Assembly: GCA_900016675.1 (NCBI GenBank)
Contig: LN483070.1
Span: 1,488,001 to 1,552,000 of the forward strand
Direction: 5' to 3'
DNA: 64,000 nucleotides
Source of the DNA: Arthrobacter saudimassiliensis
GTDB lineage: Bacteria > Actinomycetota > Actinomycetes > Actinomycetales > Micrococcaceae
A model generated the notes under the pieces. That model was not told where the DNA came from, made no database searches, and was given only the letters and a program-made list of their open reading frames with translations. A program made the position numbers and the translations under genes. Each line of letters opens with the position of its first letter. Within the stretch, counting starts at the first letter, position 1. Below are positions 29,633 to 38,962 of this stretch, in pieces.

Positions 29633-31258
29633 CTACCTCTTGCCGTCCCGTGACATGGCCCGCACGACGTTCTCCAGCTCGGAGGAGCCGTCGGCCCGGT
29701 TGATGAGGTTCAGGCGCAGCACCGGACGGCCGTGGTCGGCCAGCACCTGGGCGTCGCCGGCGGCCTGCGCCTGGATGAGCTCACCGAAGGTGAACGGCCG
29801 GCCGGGAATGGCCTGGTCCTCGGCGGGCGCGCCGGTGATCTGCAGGAACACGCCCTGCGCCGGGCCGCCCTTGTGGAACTGGCCGGTCGAGTGCAGGAAG
29901 CGCGGGCCCCAGCCGAAGGTCACCGGACGGCCGCACAGGCCGGCGAGCAGCGGGCGGACCGTTTCCAGCCCTGCCTGCTCCCCGCGGTCGAGGTAGGCCT
30001 GGACACTGAGGTAGCCGTCCTCCGGCAGCGTGGCCAGGAGCGTCTGCAGGGCGCCGCGGAGCGTGGTGGTGCCGTTGAGCAGGGCGGCGTCGGCCCGGAC
30101 CTCGACGGCGCCGTCCACGAAGGCGGGCAGCTCCGGCGCAGGCTGGGCGTCCAGCAGGCCCCGGGCAGCCTTCTTCGCGGCCTCGACGTCGGGCTGGTCG
30201 AACGGATTGATGCCCAGCAGGCGCCCGGCCACCGCGGTGGCGAACTCCCAGAGCATCATCTGGCCGCCAAGGCTGCCCGCCACCTGCACGGCGTTGCCCG
30301 CCGGTGCGGCATCGGCGTCCACGGGGACGAGCCGGACCGCCAGCACATCGGCGGCCTCGGCGGACAGCTCCGGAGCACCCGGCTCCACCACCACGGGCAG
30401 CAGCCCGCGGCCCAGCTTGCCGGTGGACTCGGCGATGAGCTGTTCAGCCCAGTCGCCGAACCCGGGCAGGCCGGAACCCTCATCAACGATGACGATCTTG
30501 TTGCGCAGCGGATCGGTGCCGCCCAGGGCCGCACCGAGCTGCAGGCCGATGTTGTCCTCGGCGTCGTCGCGCAGCACCTCGCCGGCTTCCTCGGCGTCGT
30601 CCAGCAGCGCCTCGATGTCGGCGCCGGCGAGCCCGGCGGGAACCAGTCCGAAGGCGGTAAGGGCCGAGTAGCGGCCGCCGACGTTGGGGTCGGCATTGAA
30701 CACTGCCCGGTAACCGGCGGCGCGCGCGGCCTCGTCCAGCGGGGAACCGGGATCGGTCACCACCACGATGCGGGAGGCCGCGTCGAGGCCGGCATCGGTG
30801 AAGGCCTGCTCAAAGACCCGGCGCTGGGAGTCGGTCTCCACCGTTGAGCCGGACTTGGAGGACACCACGATGACGGTCCCGGCGAGGTTGTCGGCCAGGG
30901 CCGCGCGGACGGCGTCGGGATCGGTGGAGTCCAGCACGGTCAGCGGCACCCCGGCGGTACGGGTGATGACCTCCGGCGCCAGGGACGAGCCGCCCATGCC
31001 GGCCAGGACCACCCGGGTGATCCCCTCGGCCGCCAGGGCGGCCCGCAGTTCGGCGATCTGCCCGAGCAGCGGCCGCGAGGCGGGGCCGGGATCCGTCCAG
31101 CCGAGGCGGATCGACGCCTCCGGCTCGGCGTCGGGGCCCCACAGGGTGGCGTCGGCGGACATCAGGCGCCCGGCGACCTGGTCGCGCACCAGCCCGGGGA
31201 CGTGCGCCTCGACGGCGGCTGCCGCCGCTCCGGCGGCTTCGAACGACAGGGTGCCCAT
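29633..31258 (-). CDS. pgi: Glucose-6-phosphate isomerase
   Basis: A 541-residue phosphosugar isomerase in which two SIS-like halves are recognisable: VVLAGMGGSSLAPEVI (about 82), VVSSKSGSTVETDSQ (about 128), DPNVGGRYSALTAFGL (about 190) and FGWGPRFLHSTGQFHKGGP (about 455). It interconverts glucose 6-phosphate and fructose 6-phosphate, linking glycolysis to zwf. The ATG at 31258 is 6 bases from the tal stop, and its own stop abuts the zwf ATG. It belongs to the divergent actinobacterial form found in the tal-pgi-zwf operon, not the classical long Pgi. A fused transaldolase was looked for and not found. Confidence 0.93.
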   Translation of the reverse strand: MGTLSFEAAGAAAAAVEAHVPGLVRDQVAGRLMSADATLWGPDAEPEASIRLGWTDPGPASRPLLGQIAELRAALAAEGITRVVLAGMGGSSLAPEVITRTAGVPLTVLDSTDPDAVRAALADNLAGTVIVVSSKSGSTVETDSQRRVFEQAFTDAGLDAASRIVVVTDPGSPLDEAARAAGYRAVFNADPNVGGRYSALTAFGLVPAGLAGADIEALLDDAEEAGEVLRDDAEDNIGLQLGAALGGTDPLRNKIVIVDEGSGLPGFGDWAEQLIAESTGKLGRGLLPVVVEPGAPELSAEAADVLAVRLVPVDADAAPAGNAVQVAGSLGGQMMLWEFATAVAGRLLGINPFDQPDVEAAKKAARGLLDAQPAPELPAFVDGAVEVRADAALLNGTTTLRGALQTLLATLPEDGYLSVQAYLDRGEQAGLETVRPLLAGLCGRPVTFGWGPRFLHSTGQFHKGGPAQGVFLQITGAPAEDQAIPGRPFTFGELIQAQAAGDAQVLADHGRPVLRLNLINRADGSSELENVVRAMSRDGKR

Positions 31259-31264
31259 CGGCTG

Positions 31265-32386
31265 CTAGCCCTCCTTCGGTTCGGCGGCGGCGTCGAGGGC
31301 GCCCTGAACGGTCTCGAGCAGCTCGCCCCAGCTGACGACGAACTTGTCCAGGCCCTCGGTTTCCAGCAGCTCGACGACGTCCGAGTAGGACACGCCCGCC
31401 GTCTCGAGGCGGTCCAGCACTGCCGCGGACTCCTCGTAGGTGCCGGTGATGGTGTCGCCGGTGACCTCGCCGTGGTCGAACACGGCCTCCAGCGTCTTCT
31501 CCGGCATGGTGTTGACGACGGAGCCGGCGACCAGCCCGGTGACGTAGAGCGTGTCGGGCAGGTTCGGGTCCTTGACGCCGGTGGAGGCCCAGAGCGGCCG
31601 CTGGGCGTTGCCGCCGGCGGCGGCCAGCACCTGCCACCGCTCGGTGTCGAACTGCTCCTCGAACACCTGGTAGGCGAGGCGGGCGTTCGCCAGGCCCGCC
31701 TGGCCCTTGAGCGCCTTGGCCTCGTCGGTGCCGATCGCGTCCAGGCGGCGGTCCACCTCGGTGTCCACGCGGGAGACGAAGAACGAGGCGACGGAGTGGA
31801 TGGTGCGCAGGTCGTGCCCGTTGTCGCGCGCCTGCTCCAGGCCGGTCATAAACGCGTTGATGACCTCCCGGTAACGCTCCAGGGAGAAGATCAGCGTCAC
31901 GTTGACGCTGATGCCTTCGGCCAGGACCGCAGCGATGGCGGGCAGGCCTTCCTGCGTGGCTGGGATCTTGATCAGCACGTTGCTGCGGCCGATCTTCTGC
32001 GCCAGCTCCTTGGCCTCATTGACGGTGCCCTGGGTGTCGCGGGAGAGCCGCGGATCCACCTCGATGGACACGCGCCCGTCCTCTCCGCCGCTGGCCTCGA
32101 AGACCGGGGCGAAGATGTCGCAGGCCTGGATGACGTCGTCGGTGGTGATCTCGAAGACCGCCTTGTCGACGTCGGCGCCGCCGGCGGCGAGCTGCTGCAC
32201 CTGCGGGGCGTAGGATTCCCCGTTGGCCAGCGCCGCGGCGAAGATGCTCGGATTGGTGGTCACGCCCACCACGTTGCGCTCTTCGATCAGCTGCTTCAGC
32301 GAACCGGAGACGATGCGTTCCCGGGAGAGGTCGTCGAGCCAGATGGACACGCCGGCTTCGGCGAGCCGTGCGGTGTTGGAAGTCAT
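31265..32386 (-). CDS. tal: Transaldolase
   Basis: A 373-residue transaldolase of the non-oxidative pentose-phosphate pathway. The Schiff-base Lys is in [17 protein letters not shown] (about 146). Other motifs are [11 protein letters not shown] (about 40), [13 protein letters not shown] and [20 protein letters not shown]. The ATG at 32386 follows GAAGGAG, and length agrees with the actinobacterial family. It is 23 bases after the tkt stop. Confidence 0.97.
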   Translation of the reverse strand: MTSNTARLAEAGVSIWLDDLSRERIVSGSLKQLIEERNVVGVTTNPSIFAAALANGESYAPQVQQLAAGGADVDKAVFEITTDDVIQACDIFAPVFEASGGEDGRVSIEVDPRLSRDTQGTVNEAKELAQKIGRSNVLIKIPATQEGLPAIAAVLAEGISVNVTLIFSLERYREVINAFMTGLEQARDNGHDLRTIHSVASFFVSRVDTEVDRRLDAIGTDEAKALKGQAGLANARLAYQVFEEQFDTERWQVLAAAGGNAQRPLWASTGVKDPNLPDTLYVTGLVAGSVVNTMPEKTLEAVFDHGEVTGDTITGTYEESAAVLDRLETAGVSYSDVVELLETEGLDKFVVSWGELLETVQGALDAAAEPKEG

Positions 32387-32409
32387 GGGACAGCTCCTTC
32401 TGATGGGCT

Positions 32410-34605
32410 TTACTGCTGGTCGCCGGTGCGGGTGGATTCGGCCCCGGTGGCGGCCTGGGTGGCGTCGGGGGCCGTGTTCCCGCCGCGGACGGCGCTGAGC
32501 GAATCGCGGGCGGCCGCGGCGACCGCCTCCGAGGTGATCCCGAACTCGCGGAACAGGGTGCGGTAATCGGCGGACGCGCCGTAGTGCTCGAGGGAAATCG
32601 TCCGGCCTGCATCGCCGACCAGTTCGCGCCAGCCCTGCGCAATGCCGGCCTCCACCGAAACGCGGGCCTTCACCCCGCCCGGCAGCACGGACTCGCGGTA
32701 GGCGTCGTCCTGGCGGTTGAACCACTCGATGCTGGGCATCGACACGACGCGGGCGGCGATGCCCTCGGCCATCAGCTCGGAGCGGGCCTCAACGGCCAGC
32801 TGCACTTCTGAGCCGGTGCCGATGAGGATGACGTCCGGGTCCACGACGGCGCCGTCACGGACGGCCTCCGCGAGGACGTATCCGCCCCGGGCGGTGCCGG
32901 CCGCGGAGCCGAAGGCGTCGGCCGTGGCGTCGCCTTCGCCGCGGGCGAAGGTGGGCACGTTCTGCCGGGTCAGCACGATGCCGGCCGGGTGCTCGGTGTT
33001 CTCCAGGATGGCCTGCCAGGCGGCGGCGACCTCGTTCGCGTCGGCCGGGCGGACGACGTCGAGCCCGGGGATGGCGCGCAGGGAGGCCAGCTGCTCGACC
33101 GGCTGGTGGGTGGGCCCGTCTTCGCCGAGTCCGATGGAGTCGTGCGTCCACACGTAGATGGACGGCACTCCCATCAGGGCGCCGAGGCGGATCGCCGGAC
33201 GCTGGTAGTCACTGAAGATCAGGAAGGTGCCGGCGAACGCGCGGGTGTTGCTGTGCATCGTGATGCCGTTGACGATGGCGGCCGCCGCATGTTCGCGGAT
33301 GCCGAAGTGGAGCACCCGCCCGTAGGGGTTGCCGGACCAGGCCGACGTCTGCTTGCCCGCGGGGACGAACGAGGGCGCGCCTTCGATCGTGGTGTTGTTC
33401 GACTCGGCGAGGTCGGCGGAGCCGCCCCACAGTTCCGGCAGGACAGGGCCGATGGCGTTGAGGACCTTCCCGGATGCAGCGCGGGTGGACATGTCCTTGC
33501 CGGCCTCGAAGGCGGGCAGCGCCTGCTCCCAGCCCTCGGGCAGGGTGCGGTTCTGCAGCCGTTCCAGGATGGCTGCGCCTTCCGGGTTGGCGTCGCGCCA
33601 GCGGGTGAAACTCTCCTCCCAGGCGCGGCGGGCGCTGCGGCCCCGTTCCGCGACCTGGCGGGCGTGGTCGAGCACGGCCTCGTCCACCTCGAAGGTCTGC
33701 TCCGGGTCGAAGCCGAGCGCCTCCTTCAGTGCGGCTACTTCGCTGCCGCCGAGGGCGGAGCCGTGGATCTTGCCGGTGTTCTGCTTGTTCGGTGCCGGCC
33801 AGCCGATGATGGTGCGCAGGGAAATGATGGAGGGGCGGCTGGTCTCGGCCTGGGCCGCCTTCAGGGCGCGGTGCAGCTCTTCGACGTCCTCGACGTAGTC
33901 CCCGGTCCGGGTCCAGTCCACCCGCTGGGTGTGCCAGCCGTAGGCCTCGTAGCGCTTCAGGACGTCCTCGGTGAAGGCGATGTCAGTGTCATCTTCGATG
34001 GAGATGTGGTTCTCGTCGTAGATGACGACGAGGTTGCCCAGCTCCTGGTGCCCGGCCAGCGAGGAGGCCTCGGCGGTGACGCCTTCCTGGAGGTCGCCGT
34101 CGGAGGCGATCACCCAGATGGTGTGGTCGAAGGGGCTGGTGCCGGCCGGTGCCTCCGGATCCAGCAGCCCGCGCAGCCGGCGCTGGGCGTAGGCGAAGCC
34201 CACCGAGGTGGCGAGGCCCTGGCCGAGCGGTCCGGTGGTGATCTCCACGCCGTCGGTGTGGCGGTATTCAGGGTGTCCGGGGGTCTTGGAACCCCAGGTG
34301 CGCAGCGCCTTCAGGTCCTCCACCTCCAGGCCGTAGCCGGAGAGGAACAGCTGGGCGTAGAGGGTAAGCGAGGTGTGGCCGGGGGAGAGGACAAAGCGGT
34401 CACGCCCGATCCACTGCGGGTCGGAGGGGTCGTGGCGCATGAGCTTCTGGAACAGCAGATAGGCCGCGGGGGCCAGGCTCATTGCGGTGCCGGGGTGGCC
34501 GTTGCCCACCTTTTCCACCGCGTCGGCGGCGAGAACGCGGACGGTGTCCACGGCTTTTCGGTCCAGCTCGGTCCAGCTCAGTTCTTGCTCATCCATCTGC
34601 GGCAC
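32410..34605 (-). CDS. tkt: Transketolase
   Basis: A 731-residue thiamine-diphosphate enzyme that transfers two-carbon units between sugars. The cofactor region shows [20 protein letters not shown] (about 33), [11 protein letters not shown], and [19 protein letters not shown] with the GDG motif (about 170). The pyrimidine domain has [17 protein letters not shown] with the catalytic Glu. It is the first gene of the minus-strand pentose-phosphate operon. The start is GTG 34605 (MPQMDEQEL) or ATG 34596; the nearest purine-rich stretch, AGGGG, favours the GTG weakly. The 280-base spacer to ctaB carries both promoters and an 8-bp inverted repeat (34682-34689 and 34732-34739). Confidence 0.96.
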   Translation of the reverse strand: MPQMDEQELSWTELDRKAVDTVRVLAADAVEKVGNGHPGTAMSLAPAAYLLFQKLMRHDPSDPQWIGRDRFVLSPGHTSLTLYAQLFLSGYGLEVEDLKALRTWGSKTPGHPEYRHTDGVEITTGPLGQGLATSVGFAYAQRRLRGLLDPEAPAGTSPFDHTIWVIASDGDLQEGVTAEASSLAGHQELGNLVVIYDENHISIEDDTDIAFTEDVLKRYEAYGWHTQRVDWTRTGDYVEDVEELHRALKAAQAETSRPSIISLRTIIGWPAPNKQNTGKIHGSALGGSEVAALKEALGFDPEQTFEVDEAVLDHARQVAERGRSARRAWEESFTRWRDANPEGAAILERLQNRTLPEGWEQALPAFEAGKDMSTRAASGKVLNAIGPVLPELWGGSADLAESNNTTIEGAPSFVPAGKQTSAWSGNPYGRVLHFGIREHAAAAIVNGITMHSNTRAFAGTFLIFSDYQRPAIRLGALMGVPSIYVWTHDSIGLGEDGPTHQPVEQLASLRAIPGLDVVRPADANEVAAAWQAILENTEHPAGIVLTRQNVPTFARGEGDATADAFGSAAGTARGGYVLAEAVRDGAVVDPDVILIGTGSEVQLAVEARSELMAEGIAARVVSMPSIEWFNRQDDAYRESVLPGGVKARVSVEAGIAQGWRELVGDAGRTISLEHYGASADYRTLFREFGITSEAVAAAARDSLSAVRGGNTAPDATQAATGAESTRTGDQQ

Positions 34606-34834
34606 GTTGACCGGGCCCCTCTCTGTAGTGGCTTGCCGGCGACAGCGCCGGTTCCGGCAGCCGCGGAACAGCGGCGGCCGGGGTGCGGATCGCTACCCAC
34701 TTTATCCCGCAGCACACCGCCGTGGGCCAATTCCGCACCGCTAATGGAGCGCCGGTTACCTGATGCGAAGCCAAAGCAAGAGGCGGCGAGGGCCGGGGCC
34801 GTACGCGGCTTCGATTTCTACAGGAGATAGAGGT

Positions 34835-34840
34835 TATGAT
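34835..34840 (+). promoter_or_regulatory. ctaB: Candidate -10 element (TATGAT) of ctaB
   Basis: TATGAT lies 45 bases before the ctaB GTG. It overlaps the ATG of a possible leader peptide, so only one of the two readings can hold for a given transcript. Confidence 0.4.
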
Positions 34841-34889
34841 TACTCCGGACTTTCCCATGCCCAGACAGGATCAAGTGATAGCTCCGTGA
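34836..34889 (+). CDS. Possible 17-residue leader peptide overlapping ctaB start
   Basis: The frame reads [17 protein letters not shown] and stops in TGA, which overlaps the ctaB GTG (GTGA). It is preceded by AGGAG and AGAGG, a far better ribosome site than ctaB itself has. Translational coupling would explain the weak ctaB site. A TATGAT -10-like hexamer overlaps its ATG, which argues against it. There are no homology data; call it a candidate only. Confidence 0.3.
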   Translation: MITPDFPMPRQDQVIAP

Positions 34890-35833
34890 CTACCCAGCAC
34901 GCCCCCGCCGAAATTCCGGTGTACACCGGGAAGATGACGGCCGGCCGTAAGCTGCGGGCCTATGTTGCGCTGACCAAGCCGCGCGTCATCGAGCTCCTGC
35001 TGGTGACCACCCTTCCGACCATGATCTTCGCCCAGCGCGGAATGCCCCCGCTGATGCTGATCCTGGCGACGATGGTCGGCGGCGCGCTGGCCGCCGGCAG
35101 CGCCGGAGCGTTCAACTGCTACCTCGACCGGGACATGGACCGGCTGATGCGGCGCACCAAGAACCGCCCGCTGGTCACCGGAGAGGTCACTCCCCGCGAG
35201 GCGCTGGTCTTCGCCTGGGCGCTCGGCGCTGTCTCCATCGCCATCCTCTGGGCCGGCGCGAATCTCCTCACGGCCGCCCTCGGCCTGGGCGCAATCCTGC
35301 TCTACGTGGTCTTCTACACGCTGATCCTCAAGCGGCGCACCACCCAGAACATCGTCTGGGGCGGCATCGCCGGCTGCATGCCGGTGCTGATCGCCTGGGC
35401 CGCCGTCACCAACAGCGTCGAGTGGCCCGCCGTCATCCTGTTCCTGATCATCTTCCTCTGGACGCCGCCGCACTACTGGCCGCTGTCCATGAAGTACGGC
35501 GAGGACTACCGCAACGCCAGCGTGCCGATGCTCGGCGCCGTCGCCGGCGCGAAGACGGTCTCGGTGCAGGTCGTGCTCTATGCCTACGCGACCGTGGCCT
35601 GCTCCCTGCTGCTGGTTCCCGTCGGCGGCGCCGGCTGGGTTTACACCCTCGGCGCGCTGCTGAGCGGCATCTGGTTCATCGCCGAGTCGCACAAGCTGCA
35701 TGCCCGCGCCCAGCGCGAAGAGGTGACCGACAAGTCCGCGATGAAGGTCTTCCACCTCTCGATCAGCTACCTCACCGTGCTGTTCCTGGCCCTCGCCGTG
35801 GATCCGTTCATCGGCCCGGCCGTCCTGGCCTGA
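34886..35833 (+). CDS. ctaB: Protoheme IX farnesyltransferase (heme O synthase)
   Basis: A 315-residue UbiA-family membrane prenyltransferase that adds farnesyl to heme B to make heme O for cytochrome oxidase. The metal/diphosphate motif is [20 protein letters not shown] (about residue 77). The second conserved loop is [20 protein letters not shown] (about 192). About nine hydrophobic helices follow the start [19 protein letters not shown]. The GTG at 34886 has only a weak ribosome site. It faces away from tkt. Heme A synthase ctaA is nearby on the other strand. Confidence 0.95.
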   Translation: MTTQHAPAEIPVYTGKMTAGRKLRAYVALTKPRVIELLLVTTLPTMIFAQRGMPPLMLILATMVGGALAAGSAGAFNCYLDRDMDRLMRRTKNRPLVTGEVTPREALVFAWALGAVSIAILWAGANLLTAALGLGAILLYVVFYTLILKRRTTQNIVWGGIAGCMPVLIAWAAVTNSVEWPAVILFLIIFLWTPPHYWPLSMKYGEDYRNASVPMLGAVAGAKTVSVQVVLYAYATVACSLLLVPVGGAGWVYTLGALLSGIWFIAESHKLHARAQREEVTDKSAMKVFHLSISYLTVLFLALAVDPFIGPAVLA

Positions 35834-35890
35834 TCCGCCGGTCGTACCGACGGAGCCCCCGTCCTTCGGCCTGAGGGCCTGACACCGCAA

Positions 35891-35922
35891 AGTGCCGCCG
35901 ATCCCCAACGGGATGGCGACAC
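35891..35922 (+). terminator. ctaB: Imperfect hairpin downstream of ctaB
   Basis: AGTGCCGCCGATCCC pairs with GGGATGGCGACACT across a short CAAC loop, with two mismatches or bulges. It is 57 bases after the ctaB stop and probably terminates it. Confidence 0.5.
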
Positions 35923-35944
35923 TCGGCGTTTAACGTCGTTGACG

Positions 35945-36036
35945 TCGGAGCCCCGGCGCTACGAGTGGGGGCGGGTTCCAGCTCCACGGGCCGGGTGGGA
36001 GCCCCGGCTCTGGGGGAGACGCCTGCTCTACGGGCC
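35945..36036 (+). repeat. Degenerate 51-bp direct repeat between ctaB and ctaA
   Basis: GGAGCCCCGGC occurs at 35947 and 35998 (51 bases apart). Each copy also carries CTCCACGGGCC or CTCTACGGGCC about 30 bases later. The rest of the 350-base gap (35834-36183) holds the two hairpins and nothing that looks coding. Confidence 0.45.
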
Positions 36037-36119
36037 CGCGGATGGCCTCGCCCCGTCCCGGCCGACCGCACGACGCCGGGACGGAGCAGGCCAGGGGCAG
36101 CCGTAAGTTGTCCGCAGAC

Positions 36120-36161
36120 GACGAAGGAGGGCCGGCCCCGCGGGGCCGGCCCTCCTTCGTC
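36120..36161. terminator. Perfect 21-bp palindromic terminator between ctaB and ctaA
   Basis: GACGAAGGAGGGCCGGCCCC and its exact complement form a 42-base palindrome with no unpaired bases, leaving only a forced loop at CGCG. It sits 22 bases from the ctaA stop and can serve both strands. Confidence 0.85.
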
Positions 36162-36183
36162 AGTCCTTGGCAGCGTGTGCCGG

Positions 36184-37149
36184 CTACCGGGCGGCAGCTG
36201 CCTTCCCGGTTTCCGCACCCGCCCGGCCCGGGATCCGGCGTGCGACGCCGGTGAACACCAGCTGCGCGGCGGCGGCGGCCAGCAGCGACGCGCCCAGCAT
36301 GTGCAGGGCCACGAGGGCGATCGGCAGGGCGAGGAAGTGCTGCGCGTAGCCGATGACGGCCTGCAGCAGCGTCACCGCGGTCATCAGCACCAGCGCGCGG
36401 CGCAGGCGCGGGTCAGCGGGCCGCCGCCAGGCGAGGTACAGGGCCACCGCGATCGCGAAGACCAGCAGGTAGACGGGCACCACGTGGATGCGGGTCCACA
36501 GGTCCGGATCCAGTCCGTTCCGGGCGGCACCGTGGTCGCCCGCGTGGGGCCCGGAGCCGGTGACGATCACGCCGAGCACCACGGTGATCGCCGCGAGCAC
36601 GCCGATGGTCCAGAGCAGCGGACGCATCGCGGACGGCGCCAGCGGCCCGTCCTGCGCGGCCAGCTGGGCCTCGCCGAGCCGGGCGCGGTTGACCATGACC
36701 GTGGCAAACACGATCAGGATCATGGACACGATAAAGTGCAGGCCCACCACCCACGGGTTCAGCCCGGTCCAGACGGTGATGCCGCCGATGAAGGCCTGGG
36801 CCGGAATGCCGGCGAGCAGGCCGATGGACAGCCACCACAGGTCCCGGCGTGCGCGCCGCAGCTTCCAGACCGCGGCCACGGTGCCGAAGGCGATGGCGGT
36901 CAGCACGAAGGTCAGCAGGCGGTTGCCGAACTCGATGATGCCGTGGACGCCCATCTCGGGCGTGGCCACCAGCGAGTCCGCGGTGCACAGCGGCCACTCC
37001 GGGCAGCCCAGGCCGGAGGCGGTCAGGCGGACCGCGCCGCCGGTGACGACGATGCCGATGTTGGCCACCAGCGACGCGATGGCCATGGCAATGACGAGCC
37101 GGCCGGCGACGGCGGGACGGGCGGCTGGGCCGGTCAGGGTTTGGGACAC
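36184..37149 (-). CDS. ctaA: Heme A synthase (CtaA/COX15)
   Basis: A 321-residue, eight-helix membrane protein that oxidises heme O to heme A. Conserved parts include GIVVTGGAVRLTASGLGCPE with WPLCT, EFGNRLLTFVL with an invariant Glu-containing helix, and VGLHFIVSM, VVLGVIVTGSGPHAGD, RIHVVPVY and VALHMLG with the heme-ligand His residues. I chose the GTG at 37149 because TGGAG lies 9 bases upstream; the ATG at 37164 would overlap the permease stop by 10 bases and has no ribosome site. It is the last gene of ABC ATPase-permease-ctaA. Confidence 0.93.
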   Translation of the reverse strand: MSQTLTGPAARPAVAGRLVIAMAIASLVANIGIVVTGGAVRLTASGLGCPEWPLCTADSLVATPEMGVHGIIEFGNRLLTFVLTAIAFGTVAAVWKLRRARRDLWWLSIGLLAGIPAQAFIGGITVWTGLNPWVVGLHFIVSMILIVFATVMVNRARLGEAQLAAQDGPLAPSAMRPLLWTIGVLAAITVVLGVIVTGSGPHAGDHGAARNGLDPDLWTRIHVVPVYLLVFAIAVALYLAWRRPADPRLRRALVLMTAVTLLQAVIGYAQHFLALPIALVALHMLGASLLAAAAAQLVFTGVARRIPGRAGAETGKAAAAR

Positions 37150-37154
37150 GGGAA

Positions 37155-37898
37155 CTAACTCCATTTGAACCAGCGGACGGCAGCCAGGCCGCCCAGGATT
37201 GCCCACGCCAGCAGGATCAGCGTGGCGGACAGGTTGAACTGCGCCTCGACCAGGGCGCTGCGCAGCGCATCGCCCAGCGCCGCCGAGGGCAGCAGCTCCA
37301 CCAGGGGAGTCCAGGCGGAGGTCATGTTGGTGGTCGGGATCAGGATCCCGCCGACTGCGGCGAGCAGGATCCACAGCAGGTTGGTGATCGCCAGCGTAGC
37401 CTCCGGCCGCGCCGTGCCGGCCACCAGCAGCCCGAGGGCGGTGAAAGCGAACGCCCCGAGCAGCAGCAGCGCAAGGCCGGCCGGCAGGCCGGCCGCATCC
37501 GGCCGCCACCCGAGGAACAGAGCCAGGACGGTGATCACCGCGACCTGGATCATCAGGACCGCGACGACGGCAATCGCCTTCCCGGCAATGAGGCCGCCAC
37601 GGCCCAGCGGCGTGGTGGAGAGGTAGCGCAGGACGCCGTAACGGCGGTCGAATCCGGTGGCGATGCCCTGCCCGGTGAACGCGGTGGACATGGCGCACAG
37701 GGCGAGCACGCCGGGAACCGCCATGTCGATGCGGGACGCGCCGTAGCCGTCCAGCAGCGGCGTCACGGTGAGCCCGATCAGCGCCAGGATGGGCAGGACG
37801 ACCGCCAGGATCAGCTGCTCGCCGTTGCGGAGCATGGTGATCGCCTCGTAGCGGCCCTGCTGCAGGATCCTGGTGGCAAGGGGAGCGGGCGCGCTCAT
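37155..37898 (-). CDS. ABC-2 type transporter permease
   Basis: A 247-residue permease with about six membrane helices. It contains the ABC-2 region YGVLRYLSTTPLGRGGLIAG (about 85) that contacts the ATPase, then LLVAGTARPEATLAITNLLW. The ATG overlaps the ATPase stop by 4 bases (ATGA), and ctaA follows within 5 bases. The same ATPase-permease-ctaA neighbourhood lies beside sufR in other actinobacteria. Cargo is unknown; heme or a cytochrome oxidase assembly factor is an attractive but untested guess. Confidence 0.88.
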   Translation of the reverse strand: MSAPAPLATRILQQGRYEAITMLRNGEQLILAVVLPILALIGLTVTPLLDGYGASRIDMAVPGVLALCAMSTAFTGQGIATGFDRRYGVLRYLSTTPLGRGGLIAGKAIAVVAVLMIQVAVITVLALFLGWRPDAAGLPAGLALLLLGAFAFTALGLLVAGTARPEATLAITNLLWILLAAVGGILIPTTNMTSAWTPLVELLPSAALGDALRSALVEAQFNLSATLILLAWAILGGLAAVRWFKWS

Positions 37899-38848
37899 CG
37901 GATGTCCCTTCCGGACAGTTCGAGGAACACGTCCTCAAGGGTGCGGGAGGCCAGGTGCACCGAATGCGGCATGATGCCGCGGCGTTCCCACCAGGCGGTG
38001 AGCCGTGCCAGGTCGGCGGGGAGGATGCCGCCGGCAACGGTATAGTGGCCGGCCGCCGTCTCGCCGCACTCCAGATGCGGGAGGCCGGCGTCGGCCAGGT
38101 CCAGCCCTGGCTCTGCGGTGAAGGTCAGGACCCGGCTGCGCGCGGTCTCGTCGCTGGCGGCCGTGAGTTCGGCCACTGTTCCGCGGGCCACGGTGCGGCC
38201 GTCGTCAATGATGTAGACATAGTCGGCCAGCCGCTGCGCGTCGTCGAGCAGATGGGTGGTGAGGATGATGCCCAGGCCCTCGTCGCGCAGCTCCTGGATC
38301 AGCTCGAACACGATCTGGCGGGACTGCGGGTCCAGGCCGGCGCTCGGCTCGTCCAGAAAGAGGACCTCCGGGTTGCCCACCAGCGCGCAGGCCAGGGCCA
38401 GCCGCTGCTTCTGCCCGCCGGAGAGCCGGCGGATGCCCGTGGAGGCGAAGCTGCCGATGCCCAGCCGCTCGACCAGCTCCTCGACCGGACGGGGGGAGAC
38501 GTACATGCGGGAGAGGTGCTTTAGCAGGGCCACGGGACGGGCCGACGGCGGCAGGCCGCCGTCCTGCAGCATGACGCCCACGCGGGCCCGCAGGTCGGCG
38601 CCGGCGTTCCACGGATCGGTGCCCAGCAGGCGCACGGTCCCGCCGTCGGCCGGCATCAGGCCCTGCGCGCAGGCCAGGGTGGTGGTCTTACCGGCACCGT
38701 TGGTGCCCAAAAGGGCGGTTACCTGGCCGGGGCGGGCGGCGAAGTCGACGTCGGCGATGACACGTATCATCTTCCCGTCGAGCCCGTTCACGGGGCCCAG
38801 GTCTTTGACCAGGCCCTCGATGGTCAGGCAGTAATCAGCAGTGGACAC
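37895..38848 (-). CDS. ABC transporter ATP-binding protein (ABC-2 partner)
   Basis: A 317-residue ATPase of the DrrA/CcmA type. Walker A is LLGTNGAGKTTTLACAQG (about 47), the signature RLSGGQKQRLALACAL (about 139), Walker B VLFLDEPSAGLDPQSR (about 160) and the H-loop TTHLLDDAQRLADY. The C-terminal 100 residues follow the DrrA-like tail, including SRTLEDVFLELSG. The GTG start is followed by no leader room: a TAGAAT -10 ends 6 bases upstream, so the message is probably leaderless. A 13-bp palindrome covers that -10. It is divergent from sufR. Confidence 0.92.
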   Translation of the reverse strand: MSTADYCLTIEGLVKDLGPVNGLDGKMIRVIADVDFAARPGQVTALLGTNGAGKTTTLACAQGLMPADGGTVRLLGTDPWNAGADLRARVGVMLQDGGLPPSARPVALLKHLSRMYVSPRPVEELVERLGIGSFASTGIRRLSGGQKQRLALACALVGNPEVLFLDEPSAGLDPQSRQIVFELIQELRDEGLGIILTTHLLDDAQRLADYVYIIDDGRTVARGTVAELTAASDETARSRVLTFTAEPGLDLADAGLPHLECGETAAGHYTVAGGILPADLARLTAWWERRGIMPHSVHLASRTLEDVFLELSGRDIR

Positions 38849-38854
38849 CCCGAT

Positions 38855-38870
38855 ATTCTACGTTACGTAG
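38855..38870 (-). promoter_or_regulatory. -10 element (TAGAAT) overlapped by palindrome CTACGTTACGTAG
   Basis: On the minus strand TAGAAT (38855-38860) precedes the ABC ATPase GTG by 6 bases. The perfect palindrome CTACGT-T-ACGTAG (38858-38870) overlaps its upstream half, the usual position of a repressor site. SufR, encoded divergently 93 bases away, is one candidate binder; this is inference. Confidence 0.5.
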
Positions 38871-38962
38871 TACCCGGTTCCGGGTGCCTGCACACCGTGC
38901 CGAAACCGGTGGGAAGCCTGACCTTAGTAGATCGCCGGAACAGATTAGGTCATGATTGTGTT

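Noticed and set aside
31265-32386. Transaldolase-glucose-6-phosphate isomerase fusion
   Set aside because: tal and pgi have separate stops and starts 6 bases apart, although bifunctional fusions exist elsewhere.
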